DNA of 64,000 nt from contig NZ_JAEKFH010000003.1 in the NCBI RefSeq assembly GCF_016650695.1, positions 454,001-518,000 on the forward strand, in the 5' to 3' direction. A model generated the notes under the pieces. It made no database searches and had not been told where the DNA came from. It saw only the letters and a program-made list of their open reading frames with translations. The stretch comes from Pseudomonas sp. TH41. Its GTDB lineage: Bacteria > Pseudomonadota > Gammaproteobacteria > Pseudomonadales > Pseudomonadaceae. A program made the position numbers and the translations under genes. This document shows, piece after piece, positions 27,149-35,443 of the stretch (position 1 is its first letter; every line of letters begins with the position of its first letter).

Positions 27149-27513
27149 CTTTTAAGGAGCCTCCACCTTATTCCGGCCCCCTGCCAATTCAATGACCGCA
27201 ATGCTCACGAGCGTTGACGGACACGCTCAGACGGACGGTAGTCAACGAGCGAATTAACCGTTTCAGGACAGCAAGCTGTCTAGCAAACGGGCGCCAAAGA
27301 AGCTGGCAATAGGCCTCATGCCTTTTTAAGAGCAAATAAGCGCAATACCATACGAAATGGATCTAAACCACGAGTGACGCGGGCTCTAAGGTGAACTGTA
27401 CGAAGTTGTCGTCGGGTTTTGCCGAGGCGCTCGTACAACAGGAAGTGCAACGCTCTGCCGTCATGGAGAAATGCAGGCAGGCATCAGGAAATAACAAAAA
27501 AGGCGGTCAAGCC

Positions 27514-27609
27514 ATGTTCAAACATTCGAAAGTACGTCAAGCCGGGCTCATTCTATTCGCCACTACGCTGTTGTTGATTTTGCCGAACCTGACCAAGGTG
27601 ATCGGCTAG
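27514..27609 (+). CDS. 31-aa single-span membrane peptide
   Basis: The ATG at 27514 is preceded by AAGGCGGTCAAGCC, a good ribosome-binding site. The product has a basic start (MFKHSKVRQ), then a run of about 20 hydrophobic residues (AGLILFATTLLLILPNLTKV) and ends IG. It looks like a small inner-membrane peptide. A longer frame upstream (from 27391) lacks a good start. Function unknown. Confidence 0.55.
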   Translation: MFKHSKVRQAGLILFATTLLLILPNLTKVIG

Positions 27610-27721
27610 TCGGTTATTAAAAATACGGCGCCAGGGTTTTAACAATCGCCTGCTTAAAAATGTGACTGGCTCGCTACCCGGGCCAGCGTGGGTGTGCCAA
27701 CCTCTATGACACTTCCACGAC

Positions 27722-28543
27722 ATGGACGGCGGTCATTTGAAAACGCTCATTCTGTTGGGGGCCTTGCTGCTCAGCACGCCCCTCTATGCCGCACAGCTGA
27801 ATCTGGAGCTGGGCGCGAGCGGTCGCACCTGGCAGACCGAGGAGCTGCTCACGCATCCTCAGGTTCAGACCATCACGATTAACAACGACGTTTCTTATAA
27901 ACGGGACATGAGCTATCGCGCCGTTCCCGTGGCGGCGTTGTTGACCGGCATCAAGCCAGGGGATCATCTACAAGCGGTGGCGCTGGACGGTTTTGCCGCT
28001 GAAATGGCGGCTGCACCGCTGCTCAACGCCAAGGGTTCACGGGCCTGGCTTGCCATTGAAGACCCGGCCAAACCGTGGCCCGCGCTGTCTGAAGGCAAGC
28101 CGAGTGCCGGGCCGTTTTATCTGGTCTGGACGGATCCGCAGGCAGGCAATATCAGTCCCGAGCAATGGCCGTTTCAGGTCGCCAGTATCAAGCGCCTGGC
28201 GCCAGTGGCAGAGCGCTTCCCTGCTCTGCTGCCCGATCCAGCGTTAAAGGCTGACGACCCGGTCAATCAGGGGTTTGCACTGTTTCAGAAGAATTGCCTG
28301 GCATGCCATCGACTCAATGGCGCGGGGGATGCGCAGTTTGGGCCGGACCTGAACATTCCGTTTAGCCCGACCGAGTACTTTGGCGCCCAGTTCCTCAAGC
28401 GCTACATCCGTGATCCGCAAAGTTTGCGGCAGTGGCCGCAGGCGAAGATGCCTGGGTTTGAAGCGACGGTGTTGCCGGAGGGGGATCTGGACATGTTGGT
28501 GGGGTATTTGAAGCATATGGCGGGGCGCAAGGTTCAGCCCTGA
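27722..28543 (+). CDS. Exported c-type cytochrome with an N-terminal oxidoreductase-like domain
   Basis: The 273-aa product has a signal peptide ending LYAAQ. A first domain (about 25-160) resembles the sulfite-oxidase/molybdopterin-like substrate domain fold seen in some cytochromes, but I cannot name it. The haem c domain follows with CLACH (Cys192, Cys195, His196) and a probable axial Met243 (KMPGF). It should be a periplasmic electron carrier. No good ribosome-binding site precedes the ATG; a TTG at 27737 with GGCGGT upstream would give MKTLILLGALLL and may be the real start. Confidence 0.85.
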   Translation: MDGGHLKTLILLGALLLSTPLYAAQLNLELGASGRTWQTEELLTHPQVQTITINNDVSYKRDMSYRAVPVAALLTGIKPGDHLQAVALDGFAAEMAAAPLLNAKGSRAWLAIEDPAKPWPALSEGKPSAGPFYLVWTDPQAGNISPEQWPFQVASIKRLAPVAERFPALLPDPALKADDPVNQGFALFQKNCLACHRLNGAGDAQFGPDLNIPFSPTEYFGAQFLKRYIRDPQSLRQWPQAKMPGFEATVLPEGDLDMLVGYLKHMAGRKVQP

Positions 28544-28558
28544 TCGTATCCCATTCTC

Positions 28559-28641
28559 TGTAGGAGCGAGCTTGCTCGCGATGGTGTGTCAGTTGACATC
28601 AATGTAGCTGACACACCTTCGCGAGCAAGCTCGCTCCTACA
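28559..28641. repeat. REP-type palindromic element (family 1)
   Basis: Inverted GTAGGAGCGAGCTTGCTCGCGA copies enclose an inner inverted repeat GGTGTGTCAG / CTGACACACC. It fills the convergent gap between the cytochrome and transglutaminase genes and abuts the latter's stop codon. Confidence 0.9.
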
Positions 28642-29451
28642 TTATTGCTGTTGGACGGAGATAACCGGCATCGGTGTCGGCGACACAAACACCTTCGCAT
28701 GCATCTGCTCGCAACCACCGCCCCGGCGCATGCCGCGTACCGGGCACGCATCCAGGTAATCCAGGCCCACCGCCAGTTTCAAATGGCGCTCGGGCCGAGC
28801 CAGTTCGTTGGTGACGTCAAAGCTGTACCAGGCGTCATCGAGCCAGGCTTCGGCCCAGGCGTGACTGGCCAGGTGTTCGCTGTTTTCGCTGTATAAATAC
28901 CCCGACACATAGCGCGCCGGAATGCCCAGGCTGCGGGTACAGGCCAGAAATGCATGGGTATGATCCTGGCAGACGCCCGCGCGCCCGGCGAAGGCCTGGG
29001 CGGCGCTGGTGTCCACTTCGGTGGAACCCGGCGTGTAGGTCATGTGCTGGTTCAAACCCTGCATCAAGTCAATCAGCGCCGTACGATCCCGGCGCTTTTT
29101 GCATTCCTTTTCCGCGAACGCGCGCAGACCTTCGTCGGCCTCGGTCAACCGGGTGAAACGCAGGAACGGCAGCGCCGACTGGCTCTCATGCTCTGCTTCG
29201 CGAAGTTCGTCGATATCCACCTGGCCACGGGCGCCGATGATGATCGCCTCGTGGGGCTCGTCCATGGTCAGTACGTGCAGGATGTTGCCGAACGGATCGA
29301 GTTGCGCACGCACCGGGCGCGGCAGGTCGAGCTGCCAGCTGAGCACATGCTGGCGCTCGCTGTCGTGGGGGGTCAGTCGCAGGTACTGGATGCTCGCCCG
29401 CACCTGATCTTCGTAGTGATAGGTGGTCTCGTGGCTAATGGAAAGTCTCAT
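28642..29451 (-). CDS. Transglutaminase-like cysteine peptidase family protein
   Basis: The 269-aa protein has an N-terminal transglutaminase-associated beta domain (RLSISHETTYHYEDQV) and the catalytic triad Cys161 (GVCQDHTH), His197 (SHAWAEAW) and Asp212 (FDVTNE). The start at 29451 overlaps the alpha-E gene stop by four bases. With the alpha-E and ATP-grasp genes it makes the conserved three-gene set that has been predicted to form and cleave peptide or isopeptide bonds. The substrate is unknown. Confidence 0.9.
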   Translation of the reverse strand: MRLSISHETTYHYEDQVRASIQYLRLTPHDSERQHVLSWQLDLPRPVRAQLDPFGNILHVLTMDEPHEAIIIGARGQVDIDELREAEHESQSALPFLRFTRLTEADEGLRAFAEKECKKRRDRTALIDLMQGLNQHMTYTPGSTEVDTSAAQAFAGRAGVCQDHTHAFLACTRSLGIPARYVSGYLYSENSEHLASHAWAEAWLDDAWYSFDVTNELARPERHLKLAVGLDYLDACPVRGMRRGGGCEQMHAKVFVSPTPMPVISVQQQ

Positions 29452-30398
29452 GCAGCCTCCAGGTAAGAACTGTGAATGGCATTGCCCAACTGGCGCACCA
29501 GCGGGATGAACTCGGTCAGCCATGCATGCAGGCCTTCATCGAGAATTTCAGTGATGCCGGTGTAACGCAGGCGCGCGTCCATCTCCGCTGCCAGACGTTG
29601 CGCGGGACGTCCGTTGGCGCCCGGCAACTGGGCGAGGATTTGGTCGATTTCTTCGGTGCAGGCGCGCAAGGAGCGCGGAACGTCAGCGCGCAACAGCAAC
29701 AGCTCGGCCACATGCCGGGCGCCGGGCGCATCGCGGTAGATCTCGGTGTAGGCCTCGAACGACGACAGGGCCCGCAACAAAGCGCTCCACTGGTAATAGG
29801 CGTGAGCCGTGCCGTCGCTGACCGCTTCGGCCCGATCACCGGCCATTTCGTAACGGGCATCGAGCAGGCGCAACGTGTTGTCAGCCCGTTCGATAAACGT
29901 CCCCAGCCGAATGAAACGGAACGCGTCGTTGCGCATGATGGTGCCGTAGGACGCGCCACGGAACAGGTGGGAACGCTCCTTGATCCACTCACAGAAACGG
30001 CTCATGCCGTAGCGACTCAAGCCCTGGTCGGCAATCCCGCGAATTTCCAGCCAGGTGGCGTTGATGTTTTCCCACATGTCGGCGGTGATTCGCCCACGCA
30101 CGGCATGGGCGCTGGCCCGCGCCGAACCGAGGCAACTGTAGATGCTCGCCGGGTTGGCCGCGTCCAACGCAAAAAAGTGCAGGAGTCGTTCGGCGTGCAG
30201 TTCGCCGTGGCGCTCCAGGTAATCGTCCAGCGTGCCGGTGATCAACAGCGGCATGGCCAGTTCATGCAAACCGTCACCGCGACCATCCTGTGGCATGAGC
30301 GACAGCGAATAACTGATGTCGAGCATCCGAGCGAGGTTTTCCGCCCGCTCCAGGTAACGCGACATCCAATACAAATCCGAGGCAGTTCTACTTAACAT
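29448..30398 (-). CDS. Alpha-E domain-containing protein
   Basis: This 316-aa, mostly helical protein starts MLSRTASDLYWMSRYLERAENLARML, the hallmark of the alpha-E family. It has no known catalytic motif of its own. It is encoded between the ATP-grasp and transglutaminase genes with 12-base and 4-base (overlapping) spacings, which indicates a single operon and probably one complex. Confidence 0.9.
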   Translation of the reverse strand: MLSRTASDLYWMSRYLERAENLARMLDISYSLSLMPQDGRGDGLHELAMPLLITGTLDDYLERHGELHAERLLHFFALDAANPASIYSCLGSARASAHAVRGRITADMWENINATWLEIRGIADQGLSRYGMSRFCEWIKERSHLFRGASYGTIMRNDAFRFIRLGTFIERADNTLRLLDARYEMAGDRAEAVSDGTAHAYYQWSALLRALSSFEAYTEIYRDAPGARHVAELLLLRADVPRSLRACTEEIDQILAQLPGANGRPAQRLAAEMDARLRYTGITEILDEGLHAWLTEFIPLVRQLGNAIHSSYLEAA

Positions 30399-30410
30399 GG
30401 CAGGCTTCCT

Positions 30411-31820
30411 TCAATCCTCGACCACCCAGGTGTCCTTGGTTCCGCCGCCCTGGGAGGAATTCACCACCAGGGAGCCTTCGCGCAGGGCAACACGGGTCAA
30501 ACCGCCGGGCACAACCCGGGTTTCGCGACCAGACAACACAAACGGACGCAGGTCGATGTGGCGTGGAGCGATGCCGTTTTCGACAAAGGTCGGACAGGTC
30601 GACAGGGACAACGTCGGTTGTGCGATGTACGCGTGGGGCTTGGCCTTGATGCGGGCGCGGAACGACTCGATTTCCGCCGCCGTCGCGGCCGGCCCGACCA
30701 GCATTCCGTACCCGCCAGAGCCCTGGGTTTCCTTGACCACCAGGTCTGGAAGATTGGCCAGTACGTGGGACAGTTCAGAAGGGTTTCGACACTGAAACGT
30801 CGGCACGTTCTTCAGGATCGGTTCTTCATCCAGGTAGAAACGGATCATGTCAGTGACGAATGGGTACACCGACTTGTCGTCCGCGACCCCGGTGCCGATG
30901 GCATTGGCGAGCACCACGTTGCCGGATCGGTACGACGACAGCAGCCCTGGGACGCCGAGCATCGAGTCCGGGTTGAACGCCAGCGGATCGAGAAAGGCAT
31001 CGTCGAGGCGACGGTAGATCACGTCGACGGCTTTCGGCCCGTCCGTAGTGCGCATGAACACCCTGTCGTCACGCACGAACAGGTCCGCGCCCTCCACCAG
31101 TTCTACGCCCATTTCCCGGGCCAGAAACGCATGCTCGAAAAACGCGCTGTTGAAACGCCCTGGTGTCAGTACCACCACGCTCGGGTTATCGATCGGACTG
31201 GAGCTTTTCAGCGTGTCGAGCAACAGGTTCGGATAGTGATCGATGGGCGCGATGCGCTGGGCCGCGAACAATTCGGGGAACAGTCGCATCATCATCTTGC
31301 GGTCTTCGAGCATGTAGCTCACGCCGCTGGGTGTACGAAGATTGTCTTCAAGCACGTAGTACGTGCCGTCGCCATCGCGCACCAAATCGACACCGGAGAT
31401 GTGGGAATAGATATCCCGGTGCAAATCCAGCCCTTGCATCGCCAACTGGTATTGCTCGTTGGCCAGCACTTGCTCGGCCGGGATGATGCCGGCCTTGATG
31501 ATGCGCTGCTCGTGATACAGATCGGCGAGAAACATATTCAACGCCTTGACCCGCTGGATGCAGCCGCGTTCAACGATCCGCCATTCACTGGCGGGGATGC
31601 TGCGCGGAATGGTGTCGAAGGGAATCAGACGCTCTGTCCCCTGCTCATCACCGTAGAGCGTGAAGGTAATCCCGGCGCGATGAAATAACAGATCGGCCTC
31701 GCGTCGCCGTTGTGCCAACAGCTCGTCAGGCGTTTCGGCCAGCCAACGGGCAAACTCCCGATAATGCGGGCGGACCTGGCCGCCGGCATCGTACATCTCA
31801 TCAAAATAGGTGCGGATCAT
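30411..31820 (-). CDS. Circularly permuted type 2 ATP-grasp protein
   Basis: The start at 31820 has a perfect AAGGAG six bases upstream; the frame is open about 130 bases further but without support. The 469-aa product carries blocks typical of the circularly permuted ATP-grasp family (YHEQRIIKAGIIP, YVLEDNLRTPSG, PHAYIAQP, RPFVL). These enzymes are predicted to ligate an amine to a carboxylate through an acyl phosphate. It is the first gene of the ATP-grasp/alpha-E/transglutaminase operon. Confidence 0.9.
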   Translation of the reverse strand: MIRTYFDEMYDAGGQVRPHYREFARWLAETPDELLAQRRREADLLFHRAGITFTLYGDEQGTERLIPFDTIPRSIPASEWRIVERGCIQRVKALNMFLADLYHEQRIIKAGIIPAEQVLANEQYQLAMQGLDLHRDIYSHISGVDLVRDGDGTYYVLEDNLRTPSGVSYMLEDRKMMMRLFPELFAAQRIAPIDHYPNLLLDTLKSSSPIDNPSVVVLTPGRFNSAFFEHAFLAREMGVELVEGADLFVRDDRVFMRTTDGPKAVDVIYRRLDDAFLDPLAFNPDSMLGVPGLLSSYRSGNVVLANAIGTGVADDKSVYPFVTDMIRFYLDEEPILKNVPTFQCRNPSELSHVLANLPDLVVKETQGSGGYGMLVGPAATAAEIESFRARIKAKPHAYIAQPTLSLSTCPTFVENGIAPRHIDLRPFVLSGRETRVVPGGLTRVALREGSLVVNSSQGGGTKDTWVVED

Positions 31821-32016
31821 GCCGTACTCCTTGTCACCCGGACATCCAGGCCTTCGCAAGGCCCGTGCCATCGGCAGAAACGCTTTGATATCAATCAGTT
31901 GGATTATCAAGCCGCTAACACTGCACCAACCCTGTGCAGCAAACGCCCCCACCTGATCGCCCCCGCTTCATTGCAAGGCGAAGTTGTCGCCTATCACCAG
32001 CATAGCCAGAGTTGAT

Positions 32017-32045
32017 TTCACTGCCTGGCTGTCGATGCGGATAAT
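32017..32045 (+). promoter_or_regulatory. Candidate promoter of a short non-coding RNA
   Basis: TTCACT, 17 bases, GATAAT on the plus strand. The predicted start is near 32052, about 30 bases before a strong terminator hairpin. No open reading frame lies between. Confidence 0.3.
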
Positions 32046-32051
32046 TCGCGC

Positions 32052-32110
32052 ATTCGCTGTAAATGCTCACCGAACTTCCCTTTAGCCGCCTGCTCAGGCG
32101 GTTTTTTTTG
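32052..32110 (+). ncRNA. Candidate small RNA ending in an orphan terminator
   Basis: A promoter-like sequence upstream and the terminator GCCGCCTG-CT-CAGGCGG with eight T downstream bracket about 58 bases in the 31821-32304 intergenic region. No plus-strand gene precedes the terminator. The name and function are unknown; the call rests only on promoter and terminator. Confidence 0.35.
32080..32110 (+). terminator. Orphan Rho-independent terminator
   Basis: AGCCGCCTGCTCAGGCGGTT hairpin followed by a run of T (plus strand), more than 250 bases from any gene end on that strand. Confidence 0.8.
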
Positions 32111-32141
32111 CCTTTTTGAAATGTTGTGAATCAAAAGCAAG

Positions 32142-32226
32142 GTCAAAAGATCGCAGCCTGCGGCAGCTCCTACAGGGTGTACGCCATCCAAATGTAGGAG
32201 CTGGCGCAGGCTGCGATCTTTTGATG
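32142..32226. repeat. Family-2 palindromic element
   Basis: AAAGATCGCAGCCTGCGGCA and GCTCCTACAGGGTG on the left are complementary to GTAGGAGCTGGCGCAGGC and TGCGATCTTTTG on the right. It shares only the GTAGGAGC core with family 1. It lies between the sRNA candidate and the rraB-like gene. Confidence 0.85.
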
Positions 32227-32304
32227 TTGATTTTCGTACCCGCGAAAACGAAAACGGCCAACCCTGAGGTCAGCCGTTGCTGAGTGTTGTCGCTGTTCAT
32301 AGTG

Positions 32305-32646
32305 TTATGCGAGTCGCCCTCGTACCTCCTGCTTGACGCCCCATCCTTCGATAATGCCACCCAAAGGCTCAACCACTGCCTCGAAGTCCTGCTCAAAGTC
32401 ACCGATGCCGTCATAGGTCGCGTACATCACTTTGCTCAGTTCCAGGTACCACGCACCGTCGTCGCGCACGCTGATTTGTGCATTCAAGGATTCACCACAG
32501 TAATGCCCTGCCGCCCTGCGTGCCCGCTCCTCGTCCGGGAAAATGGCGTAGAACTCGATGGGATGGAACCGTGAAAAGTCGAAACCGCCTTCTTTCATGC
32601 GGCGCAGTACCGAGCTGCTGATGTCTTCTTGATAGGCTGTGCTCAT
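32305..32646 (-). CDS. RraB-family regulator of RNase E activity
   Basis: The 113-aa acidic protein matches the RraB (DUF1260) pattern: an N-terminal helix (DISSSVLRRMKEGGFDFSRFHP split here), then two ferredoxin-like halves with HPIEFYAIFPDEERAR and WYLELSKVMYATYDGIGDFE. RraB binds RNase E and modulates mRNA decay in E. coli. A strong GAGGAGG ribosome-binding site precedes the ATG. The family assignment is from recognition of conserved blocks. A role in RNase E control here is inference. Confidence 0.72.
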   Translation of the reverse strand: MSTAYQEDISSSVLRRMKEGGFDFSRFHPIEFYAIFPDEERARRAAGHYCGESLNAQISVRDDGAWYLELSKVMYATYDGIGDFEQDFEAVVEPLGGIIEGWGVKQEVRGRLA

Positions 32647-32859
32647 GAAACGTCCTCCTCAAACTGATGGATAGACTTTCCGTACTCCCAACGCCCGCAA
32701 CCGAATGGTGAAGGCGATGCGACAAACACGTTGCCGATGGGAAACAAGCATGTAGCTGACAAGACCAGACCTTAGCGATCCGTTCGCTGATCTCGCTTGC
32801 AGAGTAGCCTCAAGACAGAGGCGCTGCCAAGGTCTGGTTGAGAATGTGACAGGAGAAGT

Positions 32860-33093
32860 TCAGATTGGCGTGATGCCGAGGATTTGGATGCTGTTCTGGG
32901 CTTTAAGACTTTTGACGCTCGCATCCGCGGTTCGCCCTTCCAGATCATTCAGATCCAGTTCAGCGGCGACAGGAAGGAGCCGGGCCTTGATGAGTTTGGC
33001 GGCGTGCTCATTATCCGGGCACTCGTCGCACTCAAAGACCTCGTCGACTGTTTCGCCGTGATCGTCCACGAAAGTGATTTTCCACTTTTGCAT
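32860..33093 (-). CDS. Small hypothetical protein with a CDEC motif (77 aa)
   Basis: The ATG at 33093 has GAGGAGG upstream at good spacing. The soluble product starts MQKWKITFVDDHGETVDEVFECDECPDNEHAAKLIKA (shortened here to its key features: two beta strands, then Cys-Asp-Glu-Cys, then a helix). The CxxC could bind metal. I do not recognise a family. It is a single-gene unit between the rraB-like gene and a REP element. Confidence 0.65.
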   Translation of the reverse strand: MQKWKITFVDDHGETVDEVFECDECPDNEHAAKLIKARLLPVAAELDLNDLEGRTADASVKSLKAQNSIQILGITPI

Positions 33094-33202
33094 CAGTGCC
33101 TCCTCGATCAAACCCGCAAATGGGCTTACATCTATCTGGACTTTTGCCCTGACTGATCGTTCAACGGATCACAACGCGCAGGCATGAAATAGACACAAAA
33201 CC

Positions 33203-33301
33203 TGTGGGAGCGAGCCTGCTCGCGATGAACTTGAAGGCGACGCTTGTTTCCAGACAGCAAGCGTCATCGTTCACGACCATCGCGAGCAAGCTCGCTCCTA
33301 C
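33203..33301. repeat. REP-type palindromic element (family 1)
   Basis: TGTGGGAGCGAGCCTGCTCG on the left and CGCGAGCAAGCTCGCTCCTA on the right form inverted copies about 55 bases apart, just downstream of speE. Confidence 0.85.
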
Positions 33302-33322
33302 ATGGGGGGTGGGCGTAAACCT

Positions 33323-34198
33323 TTAGTCGTTGCTTGGCTTGTTCACGGCCTGCAGGACGTATTGCGGCAAGGCGAACGCGCCAATGTGTATTTCTGGATT
33401 GTAGTAGCGGGTGATGATGCCGCTCCCGGTAAAGCGCTGTTGCAGGGTTTCACGGGACAATTTGCGATAGGCGGTATTGGTCGCGCCCCAGGCAAAAGTC
33501 ATCGAACCGCCAATGTAAGTCGGCACAGCGGCCTGATAGAAGTGCCAGTCCGGGAACAGGCTGCGCAGGCGGCCGGCGGTGGTTTTGACTTCTTCTATTT
33601 GCATGAACGGCGTGCCGTTCTGGGTCACCAGGATGCCGCCTTCGTTCAGGCAGCGACGGCAGGCCTGGTAGAAGTTCTCGGAGAACAGTACTTCGCCCGG
33701 ACCGATCGGGTCGGTGGAGTCGGAAATGATCACGTCGAATTTTTCAGTGGTGGTGGCGACGAAACGCATGCCGTCGTCGATCACCAGGTTCAGGCGTGGG
33801 TCTTCAAACGCGCCTTTGGAGTGGTTCGGCAGGTACTCTTTACACATGTCGACCACGGTGCCGTCGATTTCGACCATGGTGATGTGCTCGATGCTGCGGT
33901 GCTTGGCCACTTCACGCAGCATGCCGCCGTCGCCGCCACCGATAATCAGCACGCGCTTGGCGGTGCCGTGCGCCAGGATCGGCACGTGGGTGAGCATTTC
34001 GTGGTAGATGAACTCGTCGGCTTCGGTGGTCTGGATCACACCGTCCAGCGCCATCACCCGGCCCATGCGCGGGTTTTCGAAGATCACCAGGTGCTGGTGT
34101 TCGGTACGCACTTCGTGCAGCAGTTTTTCCATGCGAAAACGCTGGCCGTAGCCTTCGTAGAGGGTTTCCAGGTATTCGCTGGTGGGAGTGTTGCTCAT
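33323..34198 (-). CDS. speE: Spermidine synthase (polyamine aminopropyltransferase)
   Basis: The 291-aa enzyme transfers the aminopropyl group of decarboxylated S-adenosylmethionine to putrescine. It has the N-terminal beta domain with [19 protein letters not shown], the SAM-type motif GGGDGG (87-92) and the catalytic region SDSTDPIGP (Asp160). The start at 34198 has GGAG eight bases upstream. speD, the usual partner, is not in the window. Confidence 0.95.
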   Translation of the reverse strand: MSNTPTSEYLETLYEGYGQRFRMEKLLHEVRTEHQHLVIFENPRMGRVMALDGVIQTTEADEFIYHEMLTHVPILAHGTAKRVLIIGGGDGGMLREVAKHRSIEHITMVEIDGTVVDMCKEYLPNHSKGAFEDPRLNLVIDDGMRFVATTTEKFDVIISDSTDPIGPGEVLFSENFYQACRRCLNEGGILVTQNGTPFMQIEEVKTTAGRLRSLFPDWHFYQAAVPTYIGGSMTFAWGATNTAYRKLSRETLQQRFTGSGIITRYYNPEIHIGAFALPQYVLQAVNKPSND

Positions 34199-34346
34199 GG
34201 GAAGTGCTCCGATAAATGCGGGTGGCAACGGACGGTTACCCGCCCATGATGGCCAATCGATCTGTTCGATTGGCCGGGAAAGGCGCGCATTCTACGTCGC
34301 GGAAGATGACAGGTCGAACGTCACTTGATGGCTTGACCTAATCCCT

Positions 34347-34435
34347 TGTGGGAGCGTGGCTTGCCCGCGAAGGGATCGCCGCGGCTTAACTGACAGACCG
34401 CGTCGCCTGCATCGCAGGCAAGCCAGCTCCCACAG
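34347..34435. repeat. REP-type palindromic element (family 1 variant)
   Basis: GTGGGAGCGTGGCTTGCCCGC and GCAGGCAAGCCAGCTCCCAC form inverted arms. It lies between speE and the PLDc_N-type gene. Confidence 0.75.
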
Positions 34436-34460
34436 GTTCGTTGTTGCTTGCGGGAATCGG

Positions 34461-34652
34461 TCAGATCCGGACGTTGCCGCGAGGTCCGGCGATGGCCCAG
34501 ATGATCAGGCCCAGAACCGGCAGCAACAGGATCAGCAGCACCCAGATGATTTTCATCCCGGTTTCGGCGCCACTTTTCAGCACGTTGATGATTGCCCAGA
34601 TGTCCAGGGCAAGAATAATCAGGCCAACCAGACCGTTGAACGTGGAACCCAT
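34461..34652 (-). CDS. PLDc_N domain membrane protein (63 aa)
   Basis: The 63-aa product has two membrane helices (about 8-25 and 34-55) separated by a short charged loop, and ends AGPRGNVRI. It matches the small PLD-nuclease N-terminal (PLDc_N) membrane proteins, which here lack the nuclease part. GGGAG lies seven bases before the ATG. Function unknown. Confidence 0.75.
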   Translation of the reverse strand: MGSTFNGLVGLIILALDIWAIINVLKSGAETGMKIIWVLLILLLPVLGLIIWAIAGPRGNVRI

Positions 34653-34734
34653 GGTGACGCTCCCTATGAGTGGTATGCCCTCTTAGGATAGCCGGCCATT
34701 GCGAGGGTTCCGTTTTATTAGCGCCCTTAAGGCT

Positions 34735-35265
34735 TCAGACGTGGATGGCCACTTTCAGGGCTTCCAGGGAGGGCGCGGCCGCGATGCCGACTTCGGCGCA
34801 CAATTCGAGCACGCGTGGCACGTCGTTGCCGTAGACCAGCACCACTTGCAGTTCGTCGTCGAGCAATTGGCTGAAGTTCATCAGCACGTAGCCGCCGTTT
34901 TCCTTGTTCATGCTGCTCATCTGCACCTGAATGCGATTAAGCGCGGTCAGGGCTTCGGTCTTGGCCAGTTGTTTGGGCTTGATATTGAAGTCCACGCCGG
35001 GGCCGAACGAGGCGACGATCTGGGCAAACAGGTCCATGTAGGTGTCGGCCTGGAACAACACGGTTTCCGGCAGACTGCCGACGACGACCCACTCGCCCAG
35101 CGGCATCGGGAACGTGTCGTCGTAGTTGATGTCCGGATTGGCCGTCAGAAAAGCCCCTTGATCGGCGTAGGCCTGGGCCGCTTCGTCAGCGACTTTCAGG
35201 ATTTCGTCATCGCTCATGCACCCGGAGCTGATTTTGCTGATGAGTTCGACGAGTGCGGCTTTCAT
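34735..35265 (-). CDS. Conserved-looking hypothetical protein (176 aa)
   Basis: The start at 35265 (MKAALVELISKISSG, AGGA upstream) is preferred over the much longer open frame, whose first 84 residues lack a ribosome-binding site and look non-coding. The soluble acidic protein has no recognisable domain, signal peptide or membrane span. It is transcribed away from the adjacent chemoreceptor gene, sharing a promoter region of about 180 bases. Confidence 0.65.
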   Translation of the reverse strand: MKAALVELISKISSGCMSDDEILKVADEAAQAYADQGAFLTANPDINYDDTFPMPLGEWVVVGSLPETVLFQADTYMDLFAQIVASFGPGVDFNIKPKQLAKTEALTALNRIQVQMSSMNKENGGYVLMNFSQLLDDELQVVLVYGNDVPRVLELCAEVGIAAAPSLEALKVAIHV

Positions 35266-35443
35266 GGGGCGTAATCCTGTAGCGAAGGAATTTTGAAGGC
35301 GCGAAGGATAGCGCATTCCGCACTGCAATTGCTGTGCGGGCGCGCGGCCGAAGAGGTTGATCCACATCAAGAACCGACGCGCTGAGCAGCGGCACAATAC
35401 TGGCACCTTGCCGAAACTGTTTCCGCTATCAGAGAAGACCTCC

